Source: Ariolimax columbianus
Lineage: Eukaryota > Mollusca > Gastropoda > Stylommatophora > Arionidae
Direction: 5' to 3'
Assembly: GCA_036924085.1 (NCBI GenBank)
Contig: JAVGWX010000011.1
Span: forward strand, 34,966,386-35,030,385
Length of the DNA: 64,000 nt
Position 1 is the first letter of the stretch; each line of letters begins with the position of its first letter. The position numbers were made by a program, and so were the translations under genes. Shown piece by piece: positions 1 through 11,005 of the stretch. The notes beneath the pieces were generated by a model. That model made no database searches and was not told the origin of the DNA. It was given only the letters and a program-made list of their open reading frames with translations.

Positions 1-98
1 TGCAGGTAGAATAGAGTCTGGGTCAGTTCTGGTTCACTGCTCGTGCTTCATTTCTTTTGTATGACAAGGGCATGAACTACGAAACTGATTTCCAGCAC

Positions 99-99
<1 letters not shown>

Positions 100-131
<32 letters not shown>

Positions 132-174
132 AGAGAGAGAGAGAGAGTGGGGGGGGGGAGGGGGAGAGAGAGAG
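100..174. repeat. GA/GGGA-rich microsatellite
   Basis: A purine-only run of GA dinucleotides interrupted by G tracts. The flanks (1-99 and 175-335) show no recognisable gene or repeat. Confidence 0.9.
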
Positions 175-337
175 TTGCGGAGTTACATGATCGCATATGC
201 ATGTCGGCATGGCACTTGATGATGAGCTGACTGCTTATGTGTGTGCAGATTAAGTTTTACGCTTTTCAAGATCTCTGAATTTCATGAGCAGTGAATCAAA
301 ATCAAGTCTTGCTTGGTAGGTGAAGATGCAGTACAGT

Positions 338-515
338 GAAGGAGTCGACAGCACCGAGCAACTCATGGCTGGCTGCTTGCATCAGGATCAGCAACAACAA
401 AAAAGTTGACAAAGACCCAATTCCTTCCGCCTCCAAGTAGCAGTCCTGGAAACAGGCTGCACTAGTGTAGTCTGACTATGAGAATAGGGATCGCAATGGG
501 AAGGCAAATTTCAAA
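338..515 (+). mobile_element. SINE family S1, partial copy
   Basis: This matches the S1 copies near 47,870 and 52,360: a head with GCTTGCATCAGG, then CCGCCTCCAAGTAGCAGTCC, then AACAGGCTGCACTAGTGTAG and a GGGAAGGCAAAT box. The copy stops before the shared SINE core seen in the longer members. Confidence 0.65.
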
Positions 516-517
516 AT

Positions 518-872
518 TTTTTTAATGTACTCAAATTATTCTAGAGATTTTCGCCATATAGAGAATATGTTGAAAAAAGGAAACTGTGGCTATATAATCA
601 GGTCTTGGTTTTGTGGTTAGTGGAGCGGCACAGATGGCGCTTGACAGGCTGTGGGTCTACCTTGCTCTAATTTACGCTTCCACCCCAACCAGTCCCAAAA
701 TAGGCGATCATATATTCCAGGGGTTACCAATCTAACAGTTGGTCAGATACTGGGATTGATCGGGCAAGTCACCAGCAGATTTTCACGTGCAAACAAAATA
801 TGAAACAAAGGAGGTCACACCTCCCCATGACATCTAACAGTGGACTGAACATAGATATGTAGGTAGGTAGGT
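518..872 (+). mobile_element. SINE family S5, 3' part without tRNA head
   Basis: It matches 37,620-37,950 over its length, including the shared blocks CTACCTTGCTCTAATTTACG, AATAGGCGAT and GAAACAAAGGAGGTC. The tRNA-like head present at 37,385 is missing, so this is a 5'-truncated copy. It ends in GGTA/GGCA tandem repeats. Confidence 0.65.
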
Positions 873-1485
873 AGGCAGGCAGACAGTGGGAAGGCAAATC
901 CAGTAACCAAAAAAGCCAGAAACTTCAGTTTTGTCTCAAGTTCAGAAAGACGTTTAACAACACTCAAGGAATGTTAAAGCCAGTTTATGGGGATGAGTGC
1001 ATGAGGCGAACACATTGTTACGAATGGTTTATGTGATTCAAGGCTGGTTGGCAGTCAACAGACAACTCGCATTCAGGACGACCCACAACATCATCTTATA
1101 CCACTCATGGTGTCTTGGTTCATGAGATAGTGCTCTCAGACCATCATCTGTGACAGTTTGGGAAATAGCACAAGAGTGCAACATTTCCAAAGGGTTGTGC
1201 CATGACATCCTAACAGAGAAACGTCTGGAGAAAAAGGTCTAGCTGTGGAGAAAAAATGCTTGGTTTCTCTACCATGACAATGTGCCAGCCCACGTACAAT
1301 TGCTCATTCTGGAATTTTGAGCAAAAATTTTTTTGAATTTCACAAACTCAAATTCAGCTTCAAAGAACAATGAATTCAGACAATTGAAGAAGTTACTGGC
1401 AATTCGCAGACAGATCTATGAATAATCCCCAAAAAAGCTTTCATGATCTATTTCCAGAAATGGAAACGGTGTTTGCAGCAAAGTA

Positions 1486-2749
1486 CGAGGGGCATTCAGA
1501 AATTAATGCACCACATCGTTTTTCTCAGGAGCTGTTTATTCAAAAGACATGACATTTCTACACAATATACATGGATATGTCATGTAAACAACTGTATTAT
1601 TCAACATAATCCCTATCAACTTGTACAGCTTTATGCCAGCGCAAAACAAGTGCATGTATTCCTAGCCATCCTAGATTTTGTCTTGATCATGTAGCCCTTT
1701 TTTTGCTGCATAAATCACTTATACATTGGGTGCATCTTTGAGTGGACCAAACAGATGAAAATCAGAGGGTGCCAAATCAGGTGGATGGTGTAGTCCAGTC
1801 CAACCCAATTTGGTGATTGCTTCATGTATTGCCGAGGGCGCGCATTGTCATGAAGAAAAAGCAGGTCTGCTGGATTCTTGTGCGGCCGAGGTGCGGAAAC
1901 ATCAATTGAGTTTTTTCAATGTCTTAATGTAAGCTTGCGAATTGATTGTCTCTCCTCTTGGCATCACATCCACAAGAATCACACCTTCAATGTCCCAAAT
2001 GACAGTAATCATGACCTTTCCAGTTGAAGGAGTTGTCTTGAATTTTTTTCTTCGTGATGATTGTGCGCGATGCCACTCCATGGACTGTCTTTTTGTCTAA
2101 GGTTCAAAACGATGTGCTCAGTTTCGTTACCTGTAACAATATTAGCCAAAACGTTCTCTCATCAGCATTGAAACGCTCCAACAATTCAGAATAATTGTTT
2201 TCCTTTGCATATTTGTGAGACTTCGAGGAACTCATCCTTGGAAAATCCAAGAGTTTTTATAACTGCATTTGCACTACCAATGGTGATTGACAGCTGTAAG
2301 GCCAGTTGTTGAGCAGTGATTCGCCTATCAGTAAGAATAATGCCCTCAGCACATTTCAATATTTCTGAGTTGGTGGCTGTGACAGGACATCCACTACGCT
2401 GCCGATCAAGCAGCTCCATATCTACACTTCCTGATTCTTTGATTCTCTGAACACAGCGACTAACTGTACTCTTGTCGACTACAAAACGTCCATACACATC
2501 CCATAGATGCTTGGGAATGTTCATTACCATTTCCTTCTCTGCAACAAATAAATTATATCATAATTCGCTGCTTATAACGCAAGTCGCTAACATGCTCCAT
2601 TTCAACAGTTTAGTGCAGTCGTATTATTCGGCCGATTGCAGTGCAATTTGGTACACACAATTGAGGTGTGCAAAAGTTCATGCTTCTATTTTCATTATTA
2701 GCTGAGAAAAACGATGTGGTGCATTACTTTTTGAATATGTCCACCCTCA
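1486..2749 (-). mobile_element. Mariner transposon (inner), with TIRs and TA target site
   Basis: Inverted terminal repeats of about 40 bp start CGAGGGGCATTC on the left and, on the opposite strand, TGAGGGTGGACAT on the right. Both contain the identical block ATGCACCACATCGTTTTTCT. TA dinucleotides flank it at 1,484-1,485 and 2,750-2,751, as expected for Tc1/mariner insertion. The length of 1,264 bp is typical of an autonomous mariner. It sits inside an older mariner remnant. Confidence 0.85.
1560..2530 (-). pseudogene. Mariner transposase of the inner element, frameshifted
   Basis: The 114-residue N-terminal ORF (2,186-2,530) has the helix-turn-helix region with VVDKSTVSRCVQRIKESGS, then DRQRSGCPV and the second HTH through DRRITAQQLALQLSI. 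Further down the - strand, in shifted frames, are VIWDIEGVILVDVMP (first catalytic Asp), LHDNARP (second), and HHPPDLAPSDFHLFGPLK (third Asp of the D,D34D type). Several frameshifts and stops separate these, so no active transposase is made. Transposase normally binds the TIRs and cuts and pastes the element at TA sites. Confidence 0.8.
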
Positions 2750-2863
2750 TATTGATAGAGGAAGGGTGTATTTATAAGGGGACAAGGCCGATTCAGTTTC
2801 AGGTCAAGTCAAAAAAAAGTTATATTAAATAGTTCTAAAACTTTCTAGACATGCCTCATACAG

Positions 2864-2865
<2 letters not shown>

Positions 2866-2942
<77 letters not shown>
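2866..2942. repeat. (TA)n microsatellite, about 38 units
   Basis: An uninterrupted alternating TA tract directly after the end of the outer mariner remnant. Confidence 0.95.
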
Positions 2943-2947
<5 letters not shown>

Positions 2948-3258
2948 GTCAATAGTTCATGCAGCACAATATAATGGAACAATAACTATTACCTGTGGAC
3001 TCCAGACTGTGACATCATTGTCGTACTGATTTCTGAACTGAAATTTAATTTTTAAAGTATAAATGAACATTAATACATATCAATTAAATTGGTATTTATT
3101 ACAATTCAACTATTTCTGTTAATGTATATATAAATAAGAAGTTCAAATAGGCATTACACAATGCAAAAGTATATAGTGAAGCAGACATGGTGTCTGCTAT
3201 CTTCTGATAGCCAAAGTAAAAAATGAAATATTGGAAGGTATACAACATATGAACCATT
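2943..3258. other. AT-rich, nothing recognised
   Basis: No ORF, repeat family or RNA gene could be supported here. Confidence 0.5.
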
Positions 3259-3770
3259 CAATGTAGGATTCCTAATATTGAACATAGACAAAACAACTTG
3301 ATATCTGGTTTTGCTGGTGATTTAGCTCTTCTGTCCCATAACTACAATCAAATGCTCAAATGCAAAATAAAATAAATATTATTGATGATAGGTCTCAAAA
3401 ATTGTTACCTAGCATAAACAGAAAAAAAAAAACTAAGATTAGGAGAATAAATGCAGCTAATGACAATCAGATTGTGTTGTGAGACACTTCTACAAAATAT
3501 GGAATCATTCATATATCTTGGTAGCAATATATACAAAACAGGAGGTACAGATAAATATATCATAATAAGAATACAAAAGGCAAGAGGTACTAGTAATTAA
3601 TGCATTGGGAAACTCATGAATATCAACAGAAATTTAAGTCCAACACAAAACTGAAACTTCCAATGTAAAGTCTGTTCTATTGTATAGCTTTGAAACGGAG
3701 AACAAAAATAACAACCAGAATAGAGAGTTTAAAATGGTATTCTTCTTCTCTGTAAGCTTTCAGACAACTT
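3259..3770 (+). pseudogene. RTE-like LINE fragment (end of RT domain)
   Basis: Degenerate reading: a LLSHNYNQ-like stretch after the position of the FADD box, a KTKIRRINAAND block, then MESFIYLGSNIYKTGGTD and KARG. This order (ADD, LLSH, KTKxMRIN, YLGS, GGTD) is that of the RT palm/thumb of RTE-type non-LTR elements. It has many stops and lacks both ends. Confidence 0.6.
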
Positions 3771-3819
3771 GAATTTATCCAAAGAAATCAGCAGTCGACA
3801 TGAGGCTATTATTAAATAT

Positions 3820-4150
3820 CCACCACCCCACAGGAAAAGTACTGTTGGTGATGGCCATATCGGCATATGTGCTTTATTTGATCTTCGTATGTTAGAAACC
3901 TTCGTAGCAGATGTTAAGCAGTCACTCTATCAGTAATGCAGACACATTCATCAGTATGTTCTATCAATCCTTAGCTTGTTGAATAAATGGTACCACAAAC
4001 AATTGTGACCTTTGTGCAGTCAAAAGATGCCACCTGTTCATCTCTGCTGAGTTGGTAATATACGTCATTCAATTGATTGTTGACCAGGATACTTATGTTC
4101 CCACTTGTCTTGTTCCTGAATCTACACCATAAATGATAAGATCACTAACA
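3820..4150 (-). pseudogene. LINE-A-like 3' fragment (RNase H tail), old
   Basis: The - strand parallels 18,740-18,990 of LINE-A: the same run of TGGTGATGG, the zinc-motif region and the AATAGGTGGTACC-like stretch, but with much divergence. It marks an older insertion of the same clade. Confidence 0.5.
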
Positions 4151-5640
4151 TGCAACTGTTGGAAAGAACCACAAGACAAATAGACTACCAGTTGAACATG
4201 ACATGAGGAGAAAGCACCAACATTTATAGCATTTTAAGAAACTTTCTGTTCTGGAATCTTCAAGATGGGACCAAGGAAACAAAGTAGCTGCAGACCAAAA
4301 CACACATTTCAGAAATTGATTTCACAACAGTCACAAGGCGATGATACCAATTTTTAGCATTTAGCTCTTGACACAACACATCTATGTGCAGCTTCCAGCC
4401 ATTCTGATTCTATGTGACAGTAACTACTACTTATCTGCTGAAAAATTATTATCAATACACTACTCCTATTAGTATTACTATTAATTATTAGTATTAATTA
4501 TTTAATATTATATAGACCTATAGTAATATAGACTAGTAGTACTCTACACTGTCCAGTTGTGTAGTGTTCGGTATTCAGTGTATTGGTCTGTAATGTGAAC
4601 GTATTGGTCAGTGTATCACTGTATGAATGCGTGTGTGTATCTGTTTGTAATGTGTTCCACTATGGCAATTTAGCATTTATGATTTAGTTATTAATATTTG
4701 CCTAATAATAATATCACTATCAGTTATTTCTTCAAAAGCCGGTTTATTTACAATCAATTCATTCAATCCATGTCCTTAGGCATATTAATGTATCTCAATT
4801 CTACACTTGCATTGCGAGTCTCCTCGTCGTTCAAGTGGCACAAATCGCGTAACCAAGTGGATTATTGTGTATAATATTCATAATTATGAAAATTTACAAT
4901 TTTAAGTCGTCATTCGCCTTCTCTCAGTCTTTCGGCACTCTTTGACTCTACAGCCAAGTTTCCGAGTTCAGTTAGAACGAATGTTAAAGTCGGGACTGCT
5001 ACACGATTACAGACACTTAAATTCTGCCACAGATTTTTACATAAGCTAATATACCATAGTGAAGTTAAATCGGAGAATACAATTTCTGGAAAATAGTTAC
5101 AACTCCTCAAACAGACGATGCTTCGACTGTGACATGCAGAAATGCTCAATCGTTTAACCACTTTTTGCTTTCTCACTACAATGAGCTACATCACATCCGG
5201 ATATAAAACATGAACTTAAAATCACGGAAATAAATATATTTTATCCCACAGACTGTGATACAATAATTGTTATTTTAACTACGTTTTTTCGGTACAAGCT
5301 TTTATTTATAATAAGATATGTTGTTTTTTTTCTCTGGGACTACAGAAAGGTAATTTGTTTAATGTTGCTGTTTATTTTATGTATTTAAATAAAATACCCG
5401 GATGGGTATCCTTTGATGAACTGTCTAATGCTTGCGGGGAGGTTTGCTCCAACTATGAAGCCGTGATCACTGCACCTGAAGCCGCTTTGTATCTAAAAAA
5501 TAATGTTACGTCTTCAAGATGGAAGAAGACAAAGACGGTCCTGGTTTGATAGCATGAATCAGGACATGGTTTGTCCACACTCGTTCGCTGGACGAAGGGT
5601 GGAGAACTAATAATAAGAGTTGCCCATCGCAAGCGAAGAT
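4151..5640. other. Unassigned AT-rich stretch
   Basis: Short ORFs on both strands (for example 5,355-5,549 and 4,910-5,176) have no recognisable domain and no conserved composition. I see no SINE, LINE or RNA signature. Confidence 0.4.
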
Positions 5641-5650
5641 GGAGACAGCA

Positions 5651-5926
5651 TCAGACTATTGCTGCGAAATGTGTTCTCTTATAGCTGTAAAAACCAATTC
5701 TGGATCGGCATAACCTGTCACATTCATGGCGGCACACATATGGAGATGTAAAATTGCCGTGCGTTTTGTATTTTCGGGCAGCACGCTTTTGCGTTGTCTT
5801 CACGATGGCTTTACTCTCTGCGATCTGAGCACCTTCGGTGATACTAGCGCACCAGGTGGTACAATTCTCTGCATGCATCTCGAAGGAGGTGACATCAATG
5901 CAGGAGCTTTTCGGAAACATTTTCAA
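5651..5926 (-). pseudogene. LINE C-terminal zinc-finger fragment
   Basis: The 91-residue reading ends with VCRHECDRLCRSRIGFYSYK followed by RTH. The C-x2-C ... SRIGxYSHxRTH motif closes the ORF of many invertebrate non-LTR elements. The basic stretch before it (KTTQKRAARKYKTH) fits the same position. The rest of the element is absent. Confidence 0.55.
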
Positions 5927-6009
5927 CTAGTCTGTGTAGCGTTTGTCCCCCTCCCCTTTCCTCCTCCCTCGGCAAGAACCAGCCTGCTATGAGCTCACCG
6001 TACAACAGC

Positions 6010-6080
6010 TGTCTGGGCATGCGCTCACCCATCGGGCATGCACTCACCCATCGGGCATGCGCTGACCCATCGGGCATGCG
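6010..6080. repeat. 19-bp tandem repeat, about 3.5 units
   Basis: The unit is GCATGCGCTCACCCATCGG with single-base variants. Confidence 0.85.
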
Positions 6081-6146
6081 AGCATGGCCAGTCCACCTTA
6101 ACTGAGCTATTCTCAGAAGTGTGTGTATATTCAGCATGTTTATATA

Positions 6147-6600
6147 TAGGTATATTTTCTACCACCTCCGGAAATATATGCTGCTTCCAGGTAGATTTGT
6201 GTACAGTAACGATGGGCTTTAGTGTTGTTAATGTGTTCATAGGGTCTTCGCTCATCTTTGCTTTGGCTATTTCTGCAAAAGTTTCTCCGCTTTAGTTTCC
6301 CATTTCCAAATCTATTTAGTATTTGATGCATTAGATGATCTGTCAGTCTTCTGAGTTCCTCTGCTTGCTGCTGGGCTCTGCAGTCTCTTCTGTCGGTCAT
6401 GGATTGCAGATTTGTAATCTTTTCATGTTCTCCAATTGGCGTTGACTTCATGCCTCCTGTTATAACTCTCATGGCTTGGTTTTGAAGTTTGCTAATTTTA
6501 TCAAAGTTCGCCTTTGCTGCTGTTGTCCATGCCGCAATGCCATACTCGAGAACTGGTCTCACTCTTCCAGTGTACAGTTTCTTTAGTATACTTTTGGCAG
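6147..6600 (-). mobile_element. LINE-A internal fragment (RT C-terminal region)
   Basis: The - strand translates as [13 protein letters not shown] ... [16 protein letters not shown], matching LINE-A at 19,570-20,000 almost word for word. Both ends are cut: the 5' end lies in the VRPVLDYG region and the 3' end just after the HIFPEV block. A frameshift lies near the 3' part. Confidence 0.8.
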
Positions 6601-6748
6601 CTCTCTGGTCGTGACGCTAGCAGTCAGTTTTGGGTCGCTGACCGCTGCAGCTCATGCACCACTCAGCTCTGGTTCGCTGGCCCTGACGCTAGCAGTCAGC
6701 TATGGGTCGCTTACCACTGCAGCTCATGCGCTGCTCAGCATCTTGATC
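6600..6748 (-). mobile_element. SINE family S2 head, two tandem units
   Basis: Two copies of the S2 head unit in reverse orientation (GACGCTAGCAGTCAG ... CACTGCAGCTCATGC). The same unit is arrayed at 15,040-15,290. Confidence 0.7.
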
Positions 6749-6954
6749 CCGTTCGTGGATATAAGGCTCGTAATAACATTTGTTGCAATAATGTTCAGCC
6801 AACCAGCATAATACTGTTCCTGTTTACACCCAACACGTTTGAACATGGTGAAAGAAAAATGGTATGAAGATTTGGATTTCTAGTTTATTTTACGGTGTCC
6901 CTGAGAATGGTGAAGGATTGTGCCATTGCTTGGGAATCCATCACCTCCTTGTCT

Positions 6955-7290
6955 GAATCTGTACTAAGTAGTGGAACAAGATTTCTCTCCAACGTGGCCT
7001 GGAACACCTCCGCAACACGAGGGTCTTGCAACCTGCCAAGGTCAACTGTATCGGAAGTCCTCGACCGTTGTCGCCTTTCCCTATTTGGACATGTTGTCCG
7101 ATTGGATCAGGAAGTTCTAGATCACCAGATCGAGTTCAAAGTGCTAAGAGCATCCAACCAGCTGGCTGGAAACGCAAAATGGCCGTCTACGAAACACGTG
7201 ACTTCCACAGATAGCAACCCCAAGGTCCGTGTTTACTGGACAAGGTGGCGTTCGACCGACTCAGCGGGCCTCATATGCCTAGCCTAGGCG
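6955..7290 (+). pseudogene. LINE C-terminal fragment
   Basis: One frame gives RCRLSLFGHVVRLDQEVLDH, the RRRLxLFGHVxRLD motif found after the RT domain in RTE-type LINEs. No intact ORF; it ends in an ATTATTATTAA tail near 7,300. Confidence 0.6.
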
Positions 7291-7951
7291 AACATTATTA
7301 TTAAGGTTCTATCTGATCATGTAATGTTGATATTTTCATTAAAATGAGGAGAAATGTTATCATGAGCAGGTCATGATCACTGCTTATCTCCGCCCCAGGG
7401 AAGCATTACTGTGTTATGCCTTCTTAAGACAGAAGTCTTGACAGAATCATATGCAGGTCTAAACATATCCCCCTCTAACTGACAATTAAATGGCTGTCGG
7501 ACAGGATTGTGTGATAGAGTTAAATGTAATTGAGATAAATAGACAATAATGAGACATTTTTAAGGAAGGATATGTTTACTTTTCAAACAATTGATAGCGC
7601 CGAAACGCATTCCACATAAAAAGTAACAAACTATAAAATTCCGCACACAAGGTGCGTTTTACAGTGTCGATAGCTGACATAATAGTTTCCAAAATTGATA
7701 AGAGAAAAAGAAATAGTATCCTATAAACGTTTTTTATTTTACATGTCAGAAATGTTGATACAACTATCTATATTTGTTTTAGATTATTTTAGAATTGTAA
7801 TGCTTTTTTAATAACAAAATAATAGTTTTCTAAATTAAAATAATATACACTTTTTGAACAAGATTCTTTACGTATATAAGAAATATAACATTTTGATATT
7901 TACTTTAAAAGGTTATTCCCCTTAAATAATGCTTTTTAAATTAAAATGCAA
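7291..7951. other. Very AT-rich stretch, nothing recognised
   Basis: No coding or repeat signal was found. It forms the left flank of the RTE insertion. Confidence 0.5.
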
Positions 7952-8365
7952 ATGTTATTATCTGGGGGGTAGGGCAGAAGTGTGTAAGGGATAGCACCTC
8001 ACGGTGAGAGGCAGCCACATCCTTGATGGCCAGAATCCTATTTGGTTCCCCCACTTCTGTCTAGCTCACGTATAGCTCCTAGAGTCTGCCTGTGTACGGC
8101 AGCGCCACCCCCCGGGCAACGGCTTTGGCTGGCCGGCTAAACTACGTGGGTGAAATGACAAGAAGGGGAGTCCACCCCTGACAAGTACACACAGCTGCTG
8201 GTGGAAGAGGCTGAAAATCGACCTGTGCGACAACGACTCTGAAAGCGGGAGCTGGAAACGCCTGGTATCGGACTAAAGGCGCACCAGAGACCATAGTTGG
8301 TAAGCGGCCAGAACAATGTCCAGAAAGCAATGGCAAACTACTGGATGTAAAATGCCAAGAAACCT

Positions 8366-11005
8366 ATGACAGTCGAGAGAAACGAAACTCAAAGATCTGA
8401 TGGTGAGGCCCTCAGACCAGGCAGATCATCGACGCCAACTGGGGAAGAGGCCAATTTCAGAGTCAGTACAAGTAATAGAGATGACGGCCTAAAGCCTGAC
8501 TGCATTACAGTGGACAACTCTGAAATGGGACTAAAAACAAAACTAAGAATAGGCACCTGGAATGTCAGGAGCCTATACCAGGGCAAGTTATTCATGATCG
8601 GAAGAGAAGTGAAGAGAACCAAGATAGAGATTCTTGGAGTCTCTGAGCATAGATGGGCCGGACAAGGGCACTGTACCAGCTCCTCAGGAGAAACATTTAT
8701 ATACTCTGGGACGGACAAGGGTGGAAAAAGCGGGGTCGGCTTTATTCTGTCAAAGAAGACAGCACCTTCACTACTGGGTTACAATCCAGTCAACGACCGC
8801 ATAATTGTAATCAGACTAAAGAAAAAGACTAGAGATTTAACAATAATTCAAGTGTATGCACCAACATCAGCAGCAGACGATTGTGAAATGGATGATTTTT
8901 ATAACACCTTGCAAGAAGCGATGGAAAAAGTTGAAAAAAGAGACATCTTGGTCATCATTGGAGATTTCAATGCGAAAGTCGGAGAGGAAAGAGCCGAAGA
9001 GGAGAGAAGTGTTCGAGGACCTTTTGGTTTGGGACACAGAAATGAGCGAGGAGAAAGACTGGTTGAATTCTGCACGGAAAACAACCTCTCCATTGCCAAC
9101 ACCTTCTTCAAACAACATCCACGAAGACTGTACACGTGGACCTCCCCGGATGGCAACAGCAGAAACCAAAAAGACTACATCCTAGTGCAACAAAGATGGA
9201 GATCAAATGTGCTGGCGACAAAAACACTGCCAGGAGCAGACTGCGATACGGACCACGAATTACTGTTTGCAGTTTTCCAAACAAGACTACGCGGGATCTA
9301 CAAAGGTTGCCAGCCAATACGCTTCGATGTATCAGCAATACCTACTGAATACAACATCAAAGTAGAAAACAAATTTGAGGCGTTGCTTGCTATACAGGAA
9401 GAGATGACATCTGAGGAGTTGACATCGTACACAAGGGAGATTTTGATCTCGACAGCAAAAGAAATGATTCCAAAGATATTGCACAAGACACAGAGTTATA
9501 TAACAGACGAAACACAGAAACTCATTGCAGAAAGGCAACAATTAAAACAAATGGGAAGTAAGGGGACCAACACAGCATATAAAAACTGCGCAAGAAAAGT
9601 TAGAAGAGAAATAAGAAAAGATAAAAGAAGATACATAGTAGAAACATGTAAGGATATAGAAAACCTACAACAACAAGGCAAAGAAAGAGATGCATTCAAA
9701 GCAATAAGAACACTGACAAGGGAATTCCGTCCGGTTCCACATGTCATAAATGACAAAGAGGATAACACACTAACAGAAACCAAAGACATACTGAATAGAT
9801 GGAGAGAGTACTGCAGAACCATGTATGGAGACAGCACAAAGCGCTCAGTTACAATCCTACCAAAGGATGAGAAAGAACCTGAACCAACATTGGAAGAAGT
9901 ACGCTCTGCAATTAAAAGCCTGAAAAAGGGAAAGTCCCCAGGATGCGATGATATCCCAGCAGAGCTAATACAAGCAGGAGGAGAGGCATGTGCTCGAGTC
10001 TACCACAAGCTGTGTAAACAGATATGGCACAGTGCAGAGTGGCCAGAAGCATGGAAGAAATCAATTTATATTCCCCTCCCCAAAAAAGGCAACCTGAAGC
10101 TGTGCACGAACTACCGAACTATCGCACTGATCAGCCATGATAGCAAGATACTCCTGCGAATCCTATTAAGAAGGATAGAGAAAAGGTTTGAATCTGAAAT
10201 TCACGTAGTCCAGGCAGGTTTTAGGAAAGACAGAGGGACCCGGGACCACATATTCAATTTAAGGAATATCTATGAAAAATGTAGAGAGTTTAATGTAGAC
10301 CTGTACACATGTTTCATTGATTACACTTAGGCCTTCGACACGGTAAAACATCAACATCTGTGGAGAATCATGAAGGAAATGGGGTTTCCTTTGCATATAG
10401 TCCATCTCATTGAAACATTATACCAAGATCAACAAGCCGCTGTCCGAGTATCTGGGCAAACATCAGATTGGTTTGCAGTACAAAAGGGAGTCCGACAGGG
10501 ATGTATACTCTGACCTTATCTGTACAACATATATGCGGAATGAATAATGAGAAATGTGCGAGAAGATGAGAACATTGAAAGTTTCAACCCATTTACGATT
10601 GGGGGGTACGAGATTCCAGAGTTACGATATGCAGATGACACAGTGATACTATCAAGAAGTGCGGAAGGGCTAGAGCAGCTACTTTCAGCCGTTAATGGAC
10701 ATAGTAAAGATCAAAATATGTTCATAAACATAAACAAAACAAAGATAATGACCACCGATAAAACACAATGTCAGCATACATTTACAGTGTGTGGTGAGGA
10801 AATAGATCAGGTTACACATTTTGAATATCTGGGCTCCAGAATCGACAAAAATGGTGACTGCTCGAAAGAAATCAGAAGAAGACTAGCTATGTCAATGCAG
10901 AGACTGAACAGCCTGAAGAAATTATGGCAGGGCACCAACAAAACGATAAAAGTAAAAGTCTTGAGAGCCTGTGTTTTTCCTGTGGCAGCTTATGGCTGTG
11001 AAGCA
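8366..11005 (+). pseudogene. RTE-like endonuclease/reverse transcriptase ORF (5' part)
   Basis: The ORF encodes the enzyme that nicks target DNA and copies element RNA there. The apurinic-like endonuclease (about residues 58-310) shows GTWNVRSL, SEHRW, YAPTSAADD, GDFNAKVG, NQKDYILV and DTDH. The RT domain (about residues 490-820) shows LPKKGNLKLCTNYR, CFIDYT, GVRQGCIL and YADDTVIL. The frame from 8,366 carries three in-frame stops between 10,328 and 10,546 (where K, S and W would be expected) and is then cut at 11,005 by the CR1 insertion within AAYGCEA. No RNase H is seen. The coding part resumes at 13,901. The ATG at 8,366 follows the element's 5' UTR. Non-functional. Confidence 0.85.

Larger units (their letters stand above)
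925..2860 (+). pseudogene. Mariner-family transposase remnant (outer element)
   Basis: The + strand at 930-1,235 encodes a mariner-type N-terminal domain in broken frames (a CFKLKKTFNN-like start, AGWQSTDNSHSGRPTT, then a helix-turn-helix around EIAQECNISKG). The middle of the gene is deleted. Near 1,270 a YHDNVPAH catalytic-type motif follows, and at 1,430-1,480 an FPEME-like C-terminal block. The reading is then cut by a second mariner (1,486-2,749) and resumes at 2,752 with a degenerate C-terminal tail. Frameshifts and stops make it non-functional. Exact outer ends were not found. Confidence 0.7.

Noticed and set aside
5355..5549. Small ORF (64 codons) as a gene
   Set aside because: No start context, domain, splice partners or homology that I can recognise; its length is expected by chance.
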